Shown here: in pieces, positions 53,710-61,894 of the stretch
Position numbering within the stretch: the stretch's first letter is position 1
How the letters are laid out: every line of letters starts with the position of its first letter
Assembly: GCF_916700565.1 (NCBI RefSeq)
Contig: NZ_CAKAKO010000006.1
Location: forward strand, 310,001-374,000
Reading direction: 5' to 3'
Source of the DNA: Xenophilus sp. Marseille-Q4582
Lineage (GTDB): Bacteria; Pseudomonadota; Gammaproteobacteria; Burkholderiales; Burkholderiaceae_C
DNA length: 64,000 bases
The notes under the pieces: model-generated
Seen by the model: the letters and a program-made list of their open reading frames with translations, nothing else
Told to the model about the DNA's origin: nothing
Database searches by the model: none
Translations under genes and position numbers: made by a program

Positions 53710-56046
53710 TCACTGAGGGATGGCCGGATCGGCCGGGGGGATAGGTTCGGCGGGGAGCGCCGGCTCTGCGTCCGGCGGCGCCTCTGGCGGCACCTCGGCT
53801 GCGGGCGCCGCGGGCGGCATGGGGGGCATGCCTCCGGGGTTCTTGTCCACGCCGCCCGCGCTCTTGCTGATCTCGTCGGCGGCGGGCGTCAGGCCCGGCG
53901 TGGTGGCGGCGGCCTGGGCGGTCTGCAGCGACTGGAACATCACCTCGACGCGCTTGAGCACTTCCTCGGCGTCCAGCTTGCCCATCTGCTGGCGCATCAA
54001 GTCGATGTTGGTCTGGATCTGCGCGAGTTGAGCCTTCGCCGTGTCTACCTGCAGTTGCTCGGCCTCGGCCTGCTTCGCCGCGGCTTCCTGCTCGGCCTGC
54101 AGCTCCTCGGGCGTGGGCGGCTTCGTGGGGTCGCGTTGGCCGTTCAGCTTGCGGATGCGGCTGACCCACTCCTCCTTGTTCTTGATCTCGGCCGAGTCCA
54201 CCACCAGGTCCAGCACCGCCAACACCACCTGCGGCGCGAAGGTGGCGATCTGGCCCAGCAGCGCGAACATCTGCTCCAGGGCGGCCTGCGCCAGCGTGGA
54301 GCGGTAGTCCTGCGTGTCGACGATGAAGTCCGCCTCGCGCGCCGTGATGTCGTTCAGGATCTGGCCCGTGGCCGGGTCGAACTTGTTGATCTCCAGCCAC
54401 TCGATCGGCTTGTTTTCGCCAGCGATGCGGATGGCCTTTTCCTCGGTCCAGAACTGCTCGATGTGGGAGAGGCGCAGCCGGCCGGTCTGGCGGATTGCCA
54501 GCAGCAGGTTGTCGAACAGCTCGCCCGTGGTGAGCGAGCCCTGGTCCTGCTTGGCGATGATGGCCTTGCCCGACTGTGCGCGCGTGTCGTAGCCCAGGTT
54601 CTCCCCGGTGACGCCGCCGACCTCGCGCAGCTGCTGCACGTTCTGCGCTGCCAGCTCAAGGTTGCCTTGGTAGTCGCCCACCGGCTTCTCGAACTCAACC
54701 TTGTGCCCACGCTTGTACATCAGCAGCATGTCCGGTCGGGCGGCCTCGTCGCGCGCCTCTTCCGGGTCTTCAAACGCGCCCTCCTCAGCCTTGACCCGGT
54801 TGGACGACAGCGCGAACAGCGCCTTGCTGCGGCGCTTGTTCAGGTCGTCCTGGATGTCGCGCATGCCGCGCATCACGCCGTAGGCGGCGCCGTCCCGGGC
54901 CCGGCGGTAGCCATAGAGCGGCACCAGCAGGAAGCGGCCATGGCGGAACGGGCTGGGTTGGTCCCTGAGCGCCGCGTACTTCGTGGCGATCATGACGCGC
55001 ATGCGCATCTTCACGGCCTCGTAGACCGGCTGATGGTCGTTCAGGGCCTGCTGGTGCCCGGTGACCATGGGGTTGACGATGCGCCCCTGGAACGGTCCGC
55101 CCGCGAAAACCTTCACGCGCTCCGGCACGCGGTACCAGCACTCGATCAGGCGCACGCTGCGCCGCCGGGAGAAGTCGTAGTAGCCGTTGCGGCCCATGTA
55201 AGCCGCGCGCTCGCTCATGCTCGACAGGCTGGTGAGACCGCCCCACTCCGTCTCGCTCGCGCCGGTCAGCTTCTGCCCCATGTACCAGATGTCGTCGCCC
55301 TCGGCGTCCTCGTCCATGCGGCCGGCGACGGCGTTCAGGTGCTCATCGTTGCCCGGCAGCAGCGCCTTGGCATAGTCCAGGTCCAGCACGCGGGCCCGGA
55401 ACAGGTAGCGCGCATCCACGTTCATGTCGATGTTGCGGCTGTGGCTGTCGCGGTAGACGTTGCGCCAGTCCTCCCAGCCGCTGTAGACGATCTCGGCCTC
55501 GGGGTCCGGGTTGACGCCCTCCTCCAGCCAGGACAGGCCGGCCGTGGCCGCCTGCTTGAACGCGCGGCTGCGGTGCCATTGCGTGAGGTTCGCGTCGTCG
55601 GTGTACTTCACGAGCTTCGTCTTCAGCTCGGCGCCGGCCTCGTCGCCCGGCTCGCGCGGCAGGATCTTGAAGTCCTTGCGCATGCGCTTCTCGGTGCCCG
55701 ACAGCCAGTCGATGGTCTGGCGCGACTGGTTGAACACCAAAGGGGCCTGCCCGCGCCGGATCAGCTCCTGTGCATCCTCGGGCCGCCACTGCAGATGGTC
55801 GTAGTAGTCCTCGTCGATCTGCGCCTGCATGCGCTCCTCGGCCTGGCGCTCGGCCTCGTAGTCCAGCAGGTCCATGAGGACGTGATGGCGGTGCATCTTC
55901 GCTTCCTCGGCGCTGGCGTCCTTGGCGCTGGGGCCATGCACCTGCATGACCGTGGGGTCGTTGGCCAGCGCCGCAGGATCGTGGATGTCCTGCTGCTTCG
56001 GCCGGTCCTTGGGGGGCGCGATGGTGGTGTGCCCGTCGTCGAACAT
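53710..56046 (-). CDS. Portal protein (P22-like)
   Basis: A 778-residue portal subunit. Features: RRGQAPLVFNQSRQTIDWLS then GTEKRMRKDFKILPRE, DWRNVYRDSHSRNIDMNVDA, VRLIECWYRVPERVKVFAGG and GGVTGENLGYDTRAQSGKAI (then IAKQDQGSLTTGELFDN). These are the wing, stem and crown parts of large P22-type portals. A C-terminal coiled coil and Pro/Ala-rich tail follow (about 650-778), as in barrel-forming portals. It would form the 12-subunit packaging ring. ATG 56046 overlaps the previous stop. Confidence 0.9.
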   Translation of the reverse strand: MFDDGHTTIAPPKDRPKQQDIHDPAALANDPTVMQVHGPSAKDASAEEAKMHRHHVLMDLLDYEAERQAEERMQAQIDEDYYDHLQWRPEDAQELIRRGQAPLVFNQSRQTIDWLSGTEKRMRKDFKILPREPGDEAGAELKTKLVKYTDDANLTQWHRSRAFKQAATAGLSWLEEGVNPDPEAEIVYSGWEDWRNVYRDSHSRNIDMNVDARYLFRARVLDLDYAKALLPGNDEHLNAVAGRMDEDAEGDDIWYMGQKLTGASETEWGGLTSLSSMSERAAYMGRNGYYDFSRRRSVRLIECWYRVPERVKVFAGGPFQGRIVNPMVTGHQQALNDHQPVYEAVKMRMRVMIATKYAALRDQPSPFRHGRFLLVPLYGYRRARDGAAYGVMRGMRDIQDDLNKRRSKALFALSSNRVKAEEGAFEDPEEARDEAARPDMLLMYKRGHKVEFEKPVGDYQGNLELAAQNVQQLREVGGVTGENLGYDTRAQSGKAIIAKQDQGSLTTGELFDNLLLAIRQTGRLRLSHIEQFWTEEKAIRIAGENKPIEWLEINKFDPATGQILNDITAREADFIVDTQDYRSTLAQAALEQMFALLGQIATFAPQVVLAVLDLVVDSAEIKNKEEWVSRIRKLNGQRDPTKPPTPEELQAEQEAAAKQAEAEQLQVDTAKAQLAQIQTNIDLMRQQMGKLDAEEVLKRVEVMFQSLQTAQAAATTPGLTPAADEISKSAGGVDKNPGGMPPMPPAAPAAEVPPEAPPDAEPALPAEPIPPADPAIPQ

Positions 56047-56534
56047 CACATCACCTCCGTGTGCATGGTCTGGCCGGCGGCCTTGACGCTGACCTCGATG
56101 CCCAGCTTGTGGCGCTGCACCTCGAGCGCGCTGGGTTGCTCGGACGGCATCAGGATCAGGTCGGGCATGGCCTCGATCACCAGGTCCATCATGCGGTGTT
56201 GGGCCGCCTTGTCGTTGCGGTCGAAGCCCAGCGTCTCGCAGGCGTCGCACACGCCGCGGAAGAAGTGGAAGGTCGGCTTGCCTTCGCGCGCGCCGTACAG
56301 GTAGGCGTAGTGCTGAGGGATGACGTGTGCGCCGGTTTCCACGCGTCGGAATGCGTGGTACAGCACCATGCAGGGCACCGGGCCGGCCTCGGGGAACTCG
56401 GGATCGTGGGCCTGCAGGTCCAGCCATTGCAAACTACACACCATGTCGCCCTTGGTGAAGCTGCGCCAGGCGCGCTCGCCGCCCAGTTCCACCAGGGGCG
56501 TGCCGCGCGGGCCGAGTAGGGAAATTTCGCTCAT
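56046..56534 (-). CDS. Phage protein between TerL and portal, unknown
   Basis: A 162-residue protein with overlapping junctions to both TerL (ATGA) and portal. It contains SLQWLDLQAHDPEFPEAGPV, HVIPQHYAYLYGAREGKPTF and HFFRGVCDACETLGFDRN; His and Cys are frequent. The product has no recognised family. Its tight coupling suggests a head-assembly or packaging helper. Confidence 0.6.
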   Translation of the reverse strand: MSEISLLGPRGTPLVELGGERAWRSFTKGDMVCSLQWLDLQAHDPEFPEAGPVPCMVLYHAFRRVETGAHVIPQHYAYLYGAREGKPTFHFFRGVCDACETLGFDRNDKAAQHRMMDLVIEAMPDLILMPSEQPSALEVQRHKLGIEVSVKAAGQTMHTEVM

Positions 56535-58054
56535 GCAACTCTCCAAGAGCCTGTGCGGCCCCGGTTGGACCGCTCGCGCGGCTTGACGCGGGCGATGTAG
56601 ATGCCCGTCTTCACGAGGTAGCGGGTCGCGTCCATCAGGTGGTCGCGCTCCTTGACGATCCGGCCCTTGTCGTCGCGCCGGTAGATGCGGTATTCGTCGA
56701 CCCAGTTGCGGCAACTGCGGAACACCTTGAGGCGGCCGGTGGACATGCGCTCCCACACGTCGTAGATCCCGCTCTCCACGCCGTTGTCGGCCTCGTTCAC
56801 GTCGAGGCCCAGATCGCGGTAGTTCTGCAGCAACTGCTCGCCGTCCTTCTGGCTGCGGCCCCGGCTGGCCGGGTCGATCGCGCCGGCTATCCAGTCGCCG
56901 CGGCCCTTGATGGCGGCGGCGTGGATGCTGGGCTCGGCCTGGCCGCGGTAGTGCTCGGCGTAGAGGTAGAGCACGTCCGTGTCGCGGTCCAGGGCGCCCC
57001 ACACGGCAGCAGTGCGGTTCCAGCCCACGTCGAGGCCGTAGGCGCGCACCCAGTGATCGGGGATGGGGAAGTCGTCAACGACGATGTCGCCCTCGGGCAC
57101 GGGGTAGATGGCGCCAGAGCCCAGCGCCGGAACGCCTTTGGTCCGCGCCTCGCGCTGGTGCGGCGCCAGCTTGGCCAACAACTTCGCCTTGGCCTCGGCG
57201 GACAGGTGGGGCACGTCCTCCCAGCCGCACTGCACGATCAGGCGGTCGGCCGCGGCAAGGCGCTTGAGCCCGTCCGGGTCGTCCTCGTCGGTGTAGGCCT
57301 CGGCGGGCTTCGTCAGCTCCTGCACCAGCGGCGTCAGGCCGTTCAGCGGCGTGAAGGTGAGGATGGACAGGCCGTTGCGCGTCATGAGGCGCACCAGCGC
57401 CTCCTCGTACACGTCCTGCGGGCATTCCTCGTCCGCCCAGAAGAGGTCCAGCTCGAAGCCCTGGAAGATCTCGCGGCCCTGCTCGTAGCTGCGCAACCAG
57501 AGCTCGCTCTCGCCGCCGCTGACGTGGCGCACGACGATCTTCTCGACGGCGCCCTTGACGTGCGAGCGGGGCACCACGCCCAGGATGGACTCGCCGGGGA
57601 TCAGGCCGGTGCCGTAGGCCTCGGGCCGGTCCGTCGTGGCCCCCAGCATCTTCAGCTGGATGATGTCCCGTGTCGTCTCGTGCGTGTCGCCGCTGGCCAG
57701 CGCGCGGATGGGCTTGTCGAAGCGGTGGCCGTCCCACCATTCCGGGTACTGGCCGGTCAGGTGGTAGGCGATCTCCGTGCCGGCCGCCATGGTCTTGCCC
57801 ACGCGGTTGCCGGCCATAAACACGCGCTCGCTGGCCCGGGCCACGCCGGTCTTCTGCCCGGGCGGGGTGCCCAGCGCCTTCGGGGCCAGCGAGCGGAAGA
57901 ACTCCAGGTGCTTCGGGTACAGCTCGCGGCGCAGCGGGCCGCGGTCCGGGAACATCGTCTGCAGCATGCGCTGCTTGCGCCGGCGCTCCAGCTCAGCCAG
58001 CAGGCCGGTCAGCTCCACGCGCTGATCGTGGGTCAGGGTGGCGAGGTCAAGCAT
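56531..58054 (-). CDS. Terminase large subunit
   Basis: A 507-residue DNA-packaging ATPase-nuclease. Walker A in MAGNRVGKTMAAG (about 85), Walker B in LDLFWADEECP (about 205), coupling segment ILTFTPLNGLTPLV, and RNase H-like nuclease acids in YGLDVGWNRTAAVWG (about 345), AIDPASRGRSQ and ERDHLMDATRY. It fits headful packaging terminases of P22/Bcep22-like podoviruses. It overlaps TerS by eight bases. Confidence 0.95.
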   Translation of the reverse strand: MLDLATLTHDQRVELTGLLAELERRRKQRMLQTMFPDRGPLRRELYPKHLEFFRSLAPKALGTPPGQKTGVARASERVFMAGNRVGKTMAAGTEIAYHLTGQYPEWWDGHRFDKPIRALASGDTHETTRDIIQLKMLGATTDRPEAYGTGLIPGESILGVVPRSHVKGAVEKIVVRHVSGGESELWLRSYEQGREIFQGFELDLFWADEECPQDVYEEALVRLMTRNGLSILTFTPLNGLTPLVQELTKPAEAYTDEDDPDGLKRLAAADRLIVQCGWEDVPHLSAEAKAKLLAKLAPHQREARTKGVPALGSGAIYPVPEGDIVVDDFPIPDHWVRAYGLDVGWNRTAAVWGALDRDTDVLYLYAEHYRGQAEPSIHAAAIKGRGDWIAGAIDPASRGRSQKDGEQLLQNYRDLGLDVNEADNGVESGIYDVWERMSTGRLKVFRSCRNWVDEYRIYRRDDKGRIVKERDHLMDATRYLVKTGIYIARVKPRERSNRGRTGSWRVA

Positions 58055-58781
58055 TGCCGCCCTCCCCGCCCTGCTGCGGCATCACGCTCGGCAGCACCAC
58101 GCCCAGCGCAGCTAGGCGCGCCAGCAGCTCGTCATCGGGCACGGCCTTGTGGTTGACGGTGCTCTCGACCTCCAGCTTGTCGCCGTACACGCGCGGGCGC
58201 AGCTTCGCGGCCACCCACTTGCGGGCTTCGACCCGCAAGCGATTCCGGGCGACTGCGGTCTTGTCGAATACCGCAACCTTCACGCCCGGCGCCAACTCCT
58301 TGACTTCCAACGTGTCTTCGTCGCTGATCGCCACGATCTCGTCGGCCAAGACGTCGGCCCGGTCCTCGCGCGCGCGCAGGTACATCTCGGAACGGCGCGG
58401 GTCGGAGCTGATGAACGTCAGCATCGTGGTGTACGGAATCCCACGCTCGCCGCACCAAGCGGCCATGTGTCCGCCGCGCACAATGAAGCCGAGGAAGTCA
58501 CTCAAGGAATCAGGGAGGCCGGCCTTGAACTCTTGCCACGGCGTCTTTGGGGGCGGCGGCTCAGGCTGCGGGATCACCATGAGTGCGCGGCCAGGCTCTG
58601 GCGCCTTCTCGGGCTCAGGCTTGACCGTGCGCCATGGAGAGGCGCCTGTCTTCTTCGGGGGTGTGGGGGGATTGGCCTTGGCCTTCTTCGCGGCCGGCGG
58701 CGTCTTCTTTGCGGCGGCCTTGCCCTTCGGCGTCGGTGCCTTTTGCTCGTTCTCTGCGCGCGACGTCTTGCGTGCTGCCAA
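58047..58781 (-). CDS. Terminase small subunit
   Basis: A 244-residue DNA-recognition subunit. The first 75 residues are Lys/Ala/Pro-rich and disordered. A helix-turn-helix-like FLGFIVRGGHMAAWCGERGI (about 90) is followed by the long MYLRAREDRADVLADEIVAI then SDED and RLRVEARKWVAAKLRPRVYG typical of such TerS. The start is TTG 58781 because no ATG is available; a terminator-like hairpin and promoter element e lie just upstream. Confidence 0.85.
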   Translation of the reverse strand: MAARKTSRAENEQKAPTPKGKAAAKKTPPAAKKAKANPPTPPKKTGASPWRTVKPEPEKAPEPGRALMVIPQPEPPPPKTPWQEFKAGLPDSLSDFLGFIVRGGHMAAWCGERGIPYTTMLTFISSDPRRSEMYLRAREDRADVLADEIVAISDEDTLEVKELAPGVKVAVFDKTAVARNRLRVEARKWVAAKLRPRVYGDKLEVESTVNHKAVPDDELLARLAALGVVLPSVMPQQGGEGGNA

Positions 58782-58791
58782 TCCCGGAATG

Positions 58792-58819
58792 AAAAGCCCC
58801 CAGGGGAGCGCCCTGGGGG
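58792..58819 (-). terminator. Terminator-like hairpin before the terminase genes
   Basis: Leftward CCCCCAGGG-CGCTC-CCCTGGGGG followed by CTTTT. It lies between promoter element e and the TerS start, 11 bases before the TTG. It either ends transcription from the upstream gene or forces regulated readthrough into terminase. Confidence 0.65.
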
Positions 58820-58867
58820 AAAGCTGGGTACGCGGTGGTCGTGCTTCCCAACCGTTGGAGACGGTGG

Positions 58868-58906
58868 GATTTAGCCCGTGTGGAGGCTCGGATTCAAGGG
58901 GGGTCG
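58868..58906 (-). promoter_or_regulatory. Phage promoter-like element e (terminase)
   Basis: Leftward CGACCCCCCTTGAAT, 18 nt, TAAATC. It overlaps the stop codon of the preceding gene and points to TerS/TerL. Confidence 0.55.
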
Positions 58907-59193
58907 GGTATCTCGCGGCCGTAGCGCGCAGCGACGATGGCCCGGCCTACCGCGATGCGGATGGTCTGGCCTTCGATCCATGGGCCGGCCTCGATGCCGG
59001 TACCGGGCTTGCCGACCACCACCGCACACCAGATCCAGTTCTTGCCAGCCATCGGCGCGACCTGGATGGCGAACCGCTCCAGCACCTGGTCCATGTCGGG
59101 CCAGCGGGTGAGGTACTGGCTGCCAGGGGGATCGCCCAGCGCCTGGGCGATCAGGGCCTCGAGGGCCTTTCCGGAAAGTTCAGAGGTGCGCAC
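58894..59193 (-). CDS. Small phage protein, unknown
   Basis: A 99-residue protein. It begins with a helix (SGKALEALIAQALGDP) and continues with SQYLTRWPDMDQVLERFAIQ, then VGKPGTGIEAGPWIEGQTI; the end IVAARYGREIPDPP is coded by the promoter motif itself. The gene starts 24 bases after the tRNA-Thr 3' end. Role unknown. Confidence 0.55.
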   Translation of the reverse strand: MRTSELSGKALEALIAQALGDPPGSQYLTRWPDMDQVLERFAIQVAPMAGKNWIWCAVVVGKPGTGIEAGPWIEGQTIRIAVGRAIVAARYGREIPDPP

Positions 59194-59216
59194 GCCGGGA
59201 TTCTCTCCCGGGTGTC

Positions 59217-59293
59217 TGGTGCCGCCAGCATGGATTCGAACCCGCGACCTGTCCCTTACAGGGGGAATGCTCTGCCTGCTGAGCTATGGCGGC
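59217..59293 (-). tRNA. Phage tRNA, probably Thr (anticodon TGT)
   Basis: 77 nt with encoded CCA. Acceptor GCCGCCA pairs fully with TGGCGGC; D arm GCTC...GAGC; the anticodon region TTCCC-CCTGTAA-GGGAC gives TGT if a four-pair stem is used, leaving C at position 33 instead of U. T arm GCGGG-TTCGAAT-CC(A)TGC needs one bulged A. Anticodon GTA (Tyr) would restore U33 but breaks the stem. Some decay or an odd decoding role is possible. Confidence 0.7.
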
Positions 59294-59690
59294 GATGACC
59301 TGATGGTGGCCGGCACTGATCTCCGGCATATGGGCTACGGCTTTGACCCGCCCGTAGAAAGGTCGCGGCCCACGTACGTGTTGCGCATCAGCCTGCGCAT
59401 TCACCATCACGGCTGGCGACGGAATGGGCAGGAACGCCCAACTCCCTTTTGCGGCCATCGCCATGCGTGATGGGCCCCTCCCGGGGGTTTCCTCGGGCCG
59501 GCGCCTGCTCGCCGGCTTTCCCTGTTCCTTCCTCCGGTCCCTTCACCCGTTGCCCGGGTCGAATGCAGGTAGGTGCGGCAGTTCCGCTCTACGAGTTTTG
59601 GTGCCGGTTGCCGCCCGGCGCCGCCGAAGGTGTCCACGTTGGGGCCTTCGGCGGCGGCTTGCCCTCTCGGGAACTCTCTCTACGGTTGTC
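59294..59690. other. Region between the two tRNA genes, no convincing gene
   Basis: About 400 bases. The main structure is a hairpin of 10-bp arms, CCGCCGAAGG (59621-59630) and CCTTCGGCGG (59645-59654), with a 14-nt loop but no U-run. A second GCCGGCG/CGCCGGC hairpin lies near 59500. Short leftward frames exist but none has natural composition along its length. Confidence 0.5.
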
Positions 59691-59766
59691 TGGTTGCGGT
59701 GGAGGTGCTCGCACCCTCGTCGGTCGGGTTATGAGCCCGGTGCTCGTCTGTCTGAGCTACACCGCG
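59691..59766 (-). tRNA. Phage tRNA-Met (CAT) with initiator-tRNA hallmarks
   Basis: 76 nt with encoded CCA. Acceptor CGCGGTG faces CACCGCA, leaving the C1 x A72 mismatch that marks bacterial initiator tRNA; the 3' end is GCAACCA as in tRNA-fMet. The anticodon arm is CCGGG-CTCATAA-CCCGA with the three consecutive G:C pairs required for P-site entry. Less regular parts: D loop AGACAGAC lacks GG, and the T loop TGCGAGC has G at position 55. It starts six bases after the -10 of promoter element f. Confidence 0.7.
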
Positions 59767-59771
59767 TCTGG

Positions 59772-59809
59772 AATATTGCCAGCGAATTCAGGGAGTGCAA
59801 GGGGGGTCG
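59772..59809 (-). promoter_or_regulatory. Phage promoter-like element f (tRNA genes)
   Basis: Leftward CGACCCCCCTTGCAC, 17 nt, AATATT. It lies over the 3' end of the YbcO-like gene and directly before the tRNA-Met 5' end, which gives this motif a clear RNA gene target. Confidence 0.55.
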
Positions 59810-60282
59810 ATGCGATCCAGCGCCCATCGCGCAGCAGCCCGGTCTCGCTCAGGCCGGCCGGCGTCCGCCGCCACCTTCCGCCAGGCATGCACCTGCCGGG
59901 CGTGCCCCATCAGGAAGGCCTCGCGCTTCTGCTCGAGCGTCGCGCTGTAGCTGCCGTCCAGCCACGAATGGCAGCGCGCACACGCAAAAACGGAGTACTG
60001 ATCGTCCGCCTTGCGCGCACCGGCCTTGCCGTGCTGACCCAGGTTGCTGTGCGCGGCCACGGTCGTCTCCCGGTCGTCGTTGCACACGCGGGGGATGCGC
60101 AGCAGGCAGGGAGCGCCGCGCGCGAGGTCGAGCAGCGCGCGGTTGCGCTGGGGCTCGGTCTTGGGGATGGCGTGCACCGGCTCATTGGCGGGGTGCCAGT
60201 ACACCGGCGGGCGCGTGAGCGGCACGGCCACGGGCTTGATGCGCTCGGGGCGCTGCTCGCCGACGGGTTGCGCGCGCTGCAT
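59788..60282 (-). CDS. YbcO-like (DUF1364) putative nuclease
   Basis: A 164-residue protein. The core GAPCLLRIPRVCNDDRETTV then AAHSNLGQHGKAGARKADD and FACARCHSWLDG holds paired Cys (C59-like/C67-like and CARC) and His residues as in DUF1364/YbcO phage proteins, which have an HNH-like zinc fold. In lambdoid phages this gene sits in the nin region, as here beside a NinI-like phosphatase and DUF1367. It is probably a DNA-processing nuclease. Confidence 0.75.
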   Translation of the reverse strand: MQRAQPVGEQRPERIKPVAVPLTRPPVYWHPANEPVHAIPKTEPQRNRALLDLARGAPCLLRIPRVCNDDRETTVAAHSNLGQHGKAGARKADDQYSVFACARCHSWLDGSYSATLEQKREAFLMGHARQVHAWRKVAADAGRPERDRAAARWALDRIDPPCTP

Positions 60283-60310
60283 AGGCGTGCGCTTCAGGGG
60301 GCACTGCGCT

Positions 60311-60763
60311 TCATGCCCAGCCTTCCACGATCATGCCCATGAGCCGGTCCGCCGTGGCCCGGTCCATCGTTGGCAGGATCACCTGCAGCACGCCATCCAG
60401 CGCGGCGCTGTAGAAGCGCTCGAAGTCCTCCTGCCCCATCTTCTCGTAGCTGATGCTGTGCAGGTTGGGCACGATCTCGCCGGTTCGCGGGTCCACGATG
60501 GGGTCGTAGAAGCCGGCGGCCAGCTTCACCGCCACGAGCGCCTTCTCCGGCGTCTCGTACAGCTCGCTGTTCTCGGCCACGAGCTGCAGCAGGGCGAACA
60601 TCTTGCGATGGTGCGCGCCGTTGCGCGGGCTGGCCCACTCGAAGCGCAGCCACTTGCCCGGCGCCATCGTCTCCAGCCGGCGGCGGAACTTGGCCCAGGC
60701 GTCTTGGTCGGCCGGCGTGGCGCCGCGCAGGCCGGTGGGCGTCTTGATGAGCATGGCCTTCAT
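60311..60763 (-). CDS. DUF1367 family phage protein
   Basis: A 150-residue protein with KFRRRLETMAPGKWLRFEWA then SPRNGAHHRKMFALLQLVAE (first residues shown), YDPIVDPRTGEIVPNLHSIS and YEKMGQEDFERFYSAALDGV, the DUF1367 pattern. These occur in recombination/nin regions of temperate phages; the biochemical role is unknown. The ATG at 60763 overlaps the phosphatase stop (ATGA). Confidence 0.75.
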   Translation of the reverse strand: MKAMLIKTPTGLRGATPADQDAWAKFRRRLETMAPGKWLRFEWASPRNGAHHRKMFALLQLVAENSELYETPEKALVAVKLAAGFYDPIVDPRTGEIVPNLHSISYEKMGQEDFERFYSAALDGVLQVILPTMDRATADRLMGMIVEGWA

Positions 60764-61530
60764 CCTGCAGCCTCCCACAGCACGGCGCCGTCGTTCGCCG
60801 CCACGCGGCCCCGCTCGGGCTGCAGCGTCTCGGCGTTGAGCACGGTGAAGTGCCCGTCCTGGTGAACAGGCAGCCAGCCGCCCGTGTCGATGTAGTGCAC
60901 GTTGCCCAAGCTGGTGACGCGTTCAACGGGGGTGTGGCCGACCACCACGGCGTGCACTCCCTCGATGGCGTCCGTCACGCCCTCCTCGATGCGTGCCCGG
61001 TTCCAGATCGCCATTTCGATGACGTGCTGCCGTTCGTAGTCGCCCTGCCCCGTCGGCCCCTCCAGCTCTGCGACGAACTCGGGCCACGAGCGGCACGGGC
61101 AGTCGGCATGCACGATGCCCACCGTGCCGGCCGCCGTCTGCAACTCCATGGCGATGGGGAGCATCCGGAATGTCGCGGCGATGGCTGCAGTCTCTGCTGA
61201 CGTCGCATCCAGGTTCCAAGCGCCGCCGTTCGCCGCGTACAGGCGCCCGTCCATGACCCCGTCGTCGTAGGCGATGGCCATGTCCTCGTGGTTGCCGCGC
61301 ACTGCGAAGAACCACGGCTGCGCCAGCCACTCGAGCGCCTGTGCGGACTCGGGCCCACGGTCGACCAAGTCGCCCACGGAAAAGATGCGATCACCGCCCG
61401 CAGGATCGAAGGCCACCGCGTCCAGCGCGGCACGCAGCTTCGTGAAGTGGCCATGGACGTCCCCGATGATCAGGTCTCGCCCTTGGGTGTTGCGCTCAAA
61501 GCGCCGGACAGTCGTGCTATGGGTGCTCAT
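60760..61530 (-). CDS. Serine/threonine protein phosphatase (NinI/lambda PP-like)
   Basis: A 256-residue metallophosphatase. Metal-binding motifs are complete: LIIGDVHGHF (about 21), FSVGDLVDRGPES (about 50), VRGNHEDMA (about 79), later GIVHADCP and VVVGHTP (about 205). It matches the PPP family phosphatases of lambdoid nin regions and bacterial PrpA/B. Targets unknown. Genes on either side are coupled by short overlaps. Confidence 0.92.
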   Translation of the reverse strand: MSTHSTTVRRFERNTQGRDLIIGDVHGHFTKLRAALDAVAFDPAGGDRIFSVGDLVDRGPESAQALEWLAQPWFFAVRGNHEDMAIAYDDGVMDGRLYAANGGAWNLDATSAETAAIAATFRMLPIAMELQTAAGTVGIVHADCPCRSWPEFVAELEGPTGQGDYERQHVIEMAIWNRARIEEGVTDAIEGVHAVVVGHTPVERVTSLGNVHYIDTGGWLPVHQDGHFTVLNAETLQPERGRVAANDGAVLWEAAG

Positions 61531-61894
61531 CTGCTCTCTCCGTGATGTGGATCTCCACCGCCCACTCGCCCCGCGCACCCTGGCGCTGGCCGTAGTCCCA
61601 GGTGATGGATGGGTCGGCGTCGTCGCGGCGCAGCCACTCGGCCACAGCGTCGACGGGCGCCTTGAGCGCGCCGCGCAGGTTGTCGTGCGCGTCCAGCGGC
61701 TGCCAGCGGCCGGTGGCGCTGGGCGGCGACACGCGCACTAGCAGCACGCGCACGGGCCCGGCCGGCGGACGCGTGGGCGCCAGGCGCCAGAGCACGGCCT
61801 CGCGCTCCTTCTTCACGCGCCGTGCGCGGGTGAAGTGGTGCTCACGCACGTTCTGGCCGTTGGTGGTGCGCAGGGGCACGCTGGCGGCGATCAC
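61517..61894 (-). CDS. RusA-like protein (putative Holliday junction resolvase)
   Basis: A 125-residue protein from GTG 61894 (GTGA overlap with the gene upstream). The layout QPLDAHDNLRGALKAPVDAV then AEWLRRDDADPSITWDYGQ and WAVEIHITE follows RusA (D-x-DN-xxK, later DD), although the first Lys/Arg region (NVREHHFTRARRVKKEREAV) is longer than usual. RusA enzymes cut branched DNA for packaging in related phages. Fairly confident on fold, less on activity. Confidence 0.55.
   Translation of the reverse strand: MIAASVPLRTTNGQNVREHHFTRARRVKKEREAVLWRLAPTRPPAGPVRVLLVRVSPPSATGRWQPLDAHDNLRGALKAPVDAVAEWLRRDDADPSITWDYGQRQGARGEWAVEIHITERADEHP

Noticed and set aside
56007-56030. A possible seventh promoter motif (TTGGGGGGCG on the plus strand).
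   Set aside because: The GACCCCCCTTG core is not matched and it lies inside the portal coding sequence with no -10 at proper spacing.
59180-59464. A 94-codon leftward frame running through the tRNA-Thr gene.
   Set aside because: Its second half (IAQQAEHSPCKGQVAGSNP) is simply a translated tRNA gene, and the first half has no support.
59407-59637. A 76-codon leftward frame between the tRNA genes.
   Set aside because: Arg/Gly-rich with no RBS or conserved pattern; region better left as non-coding.
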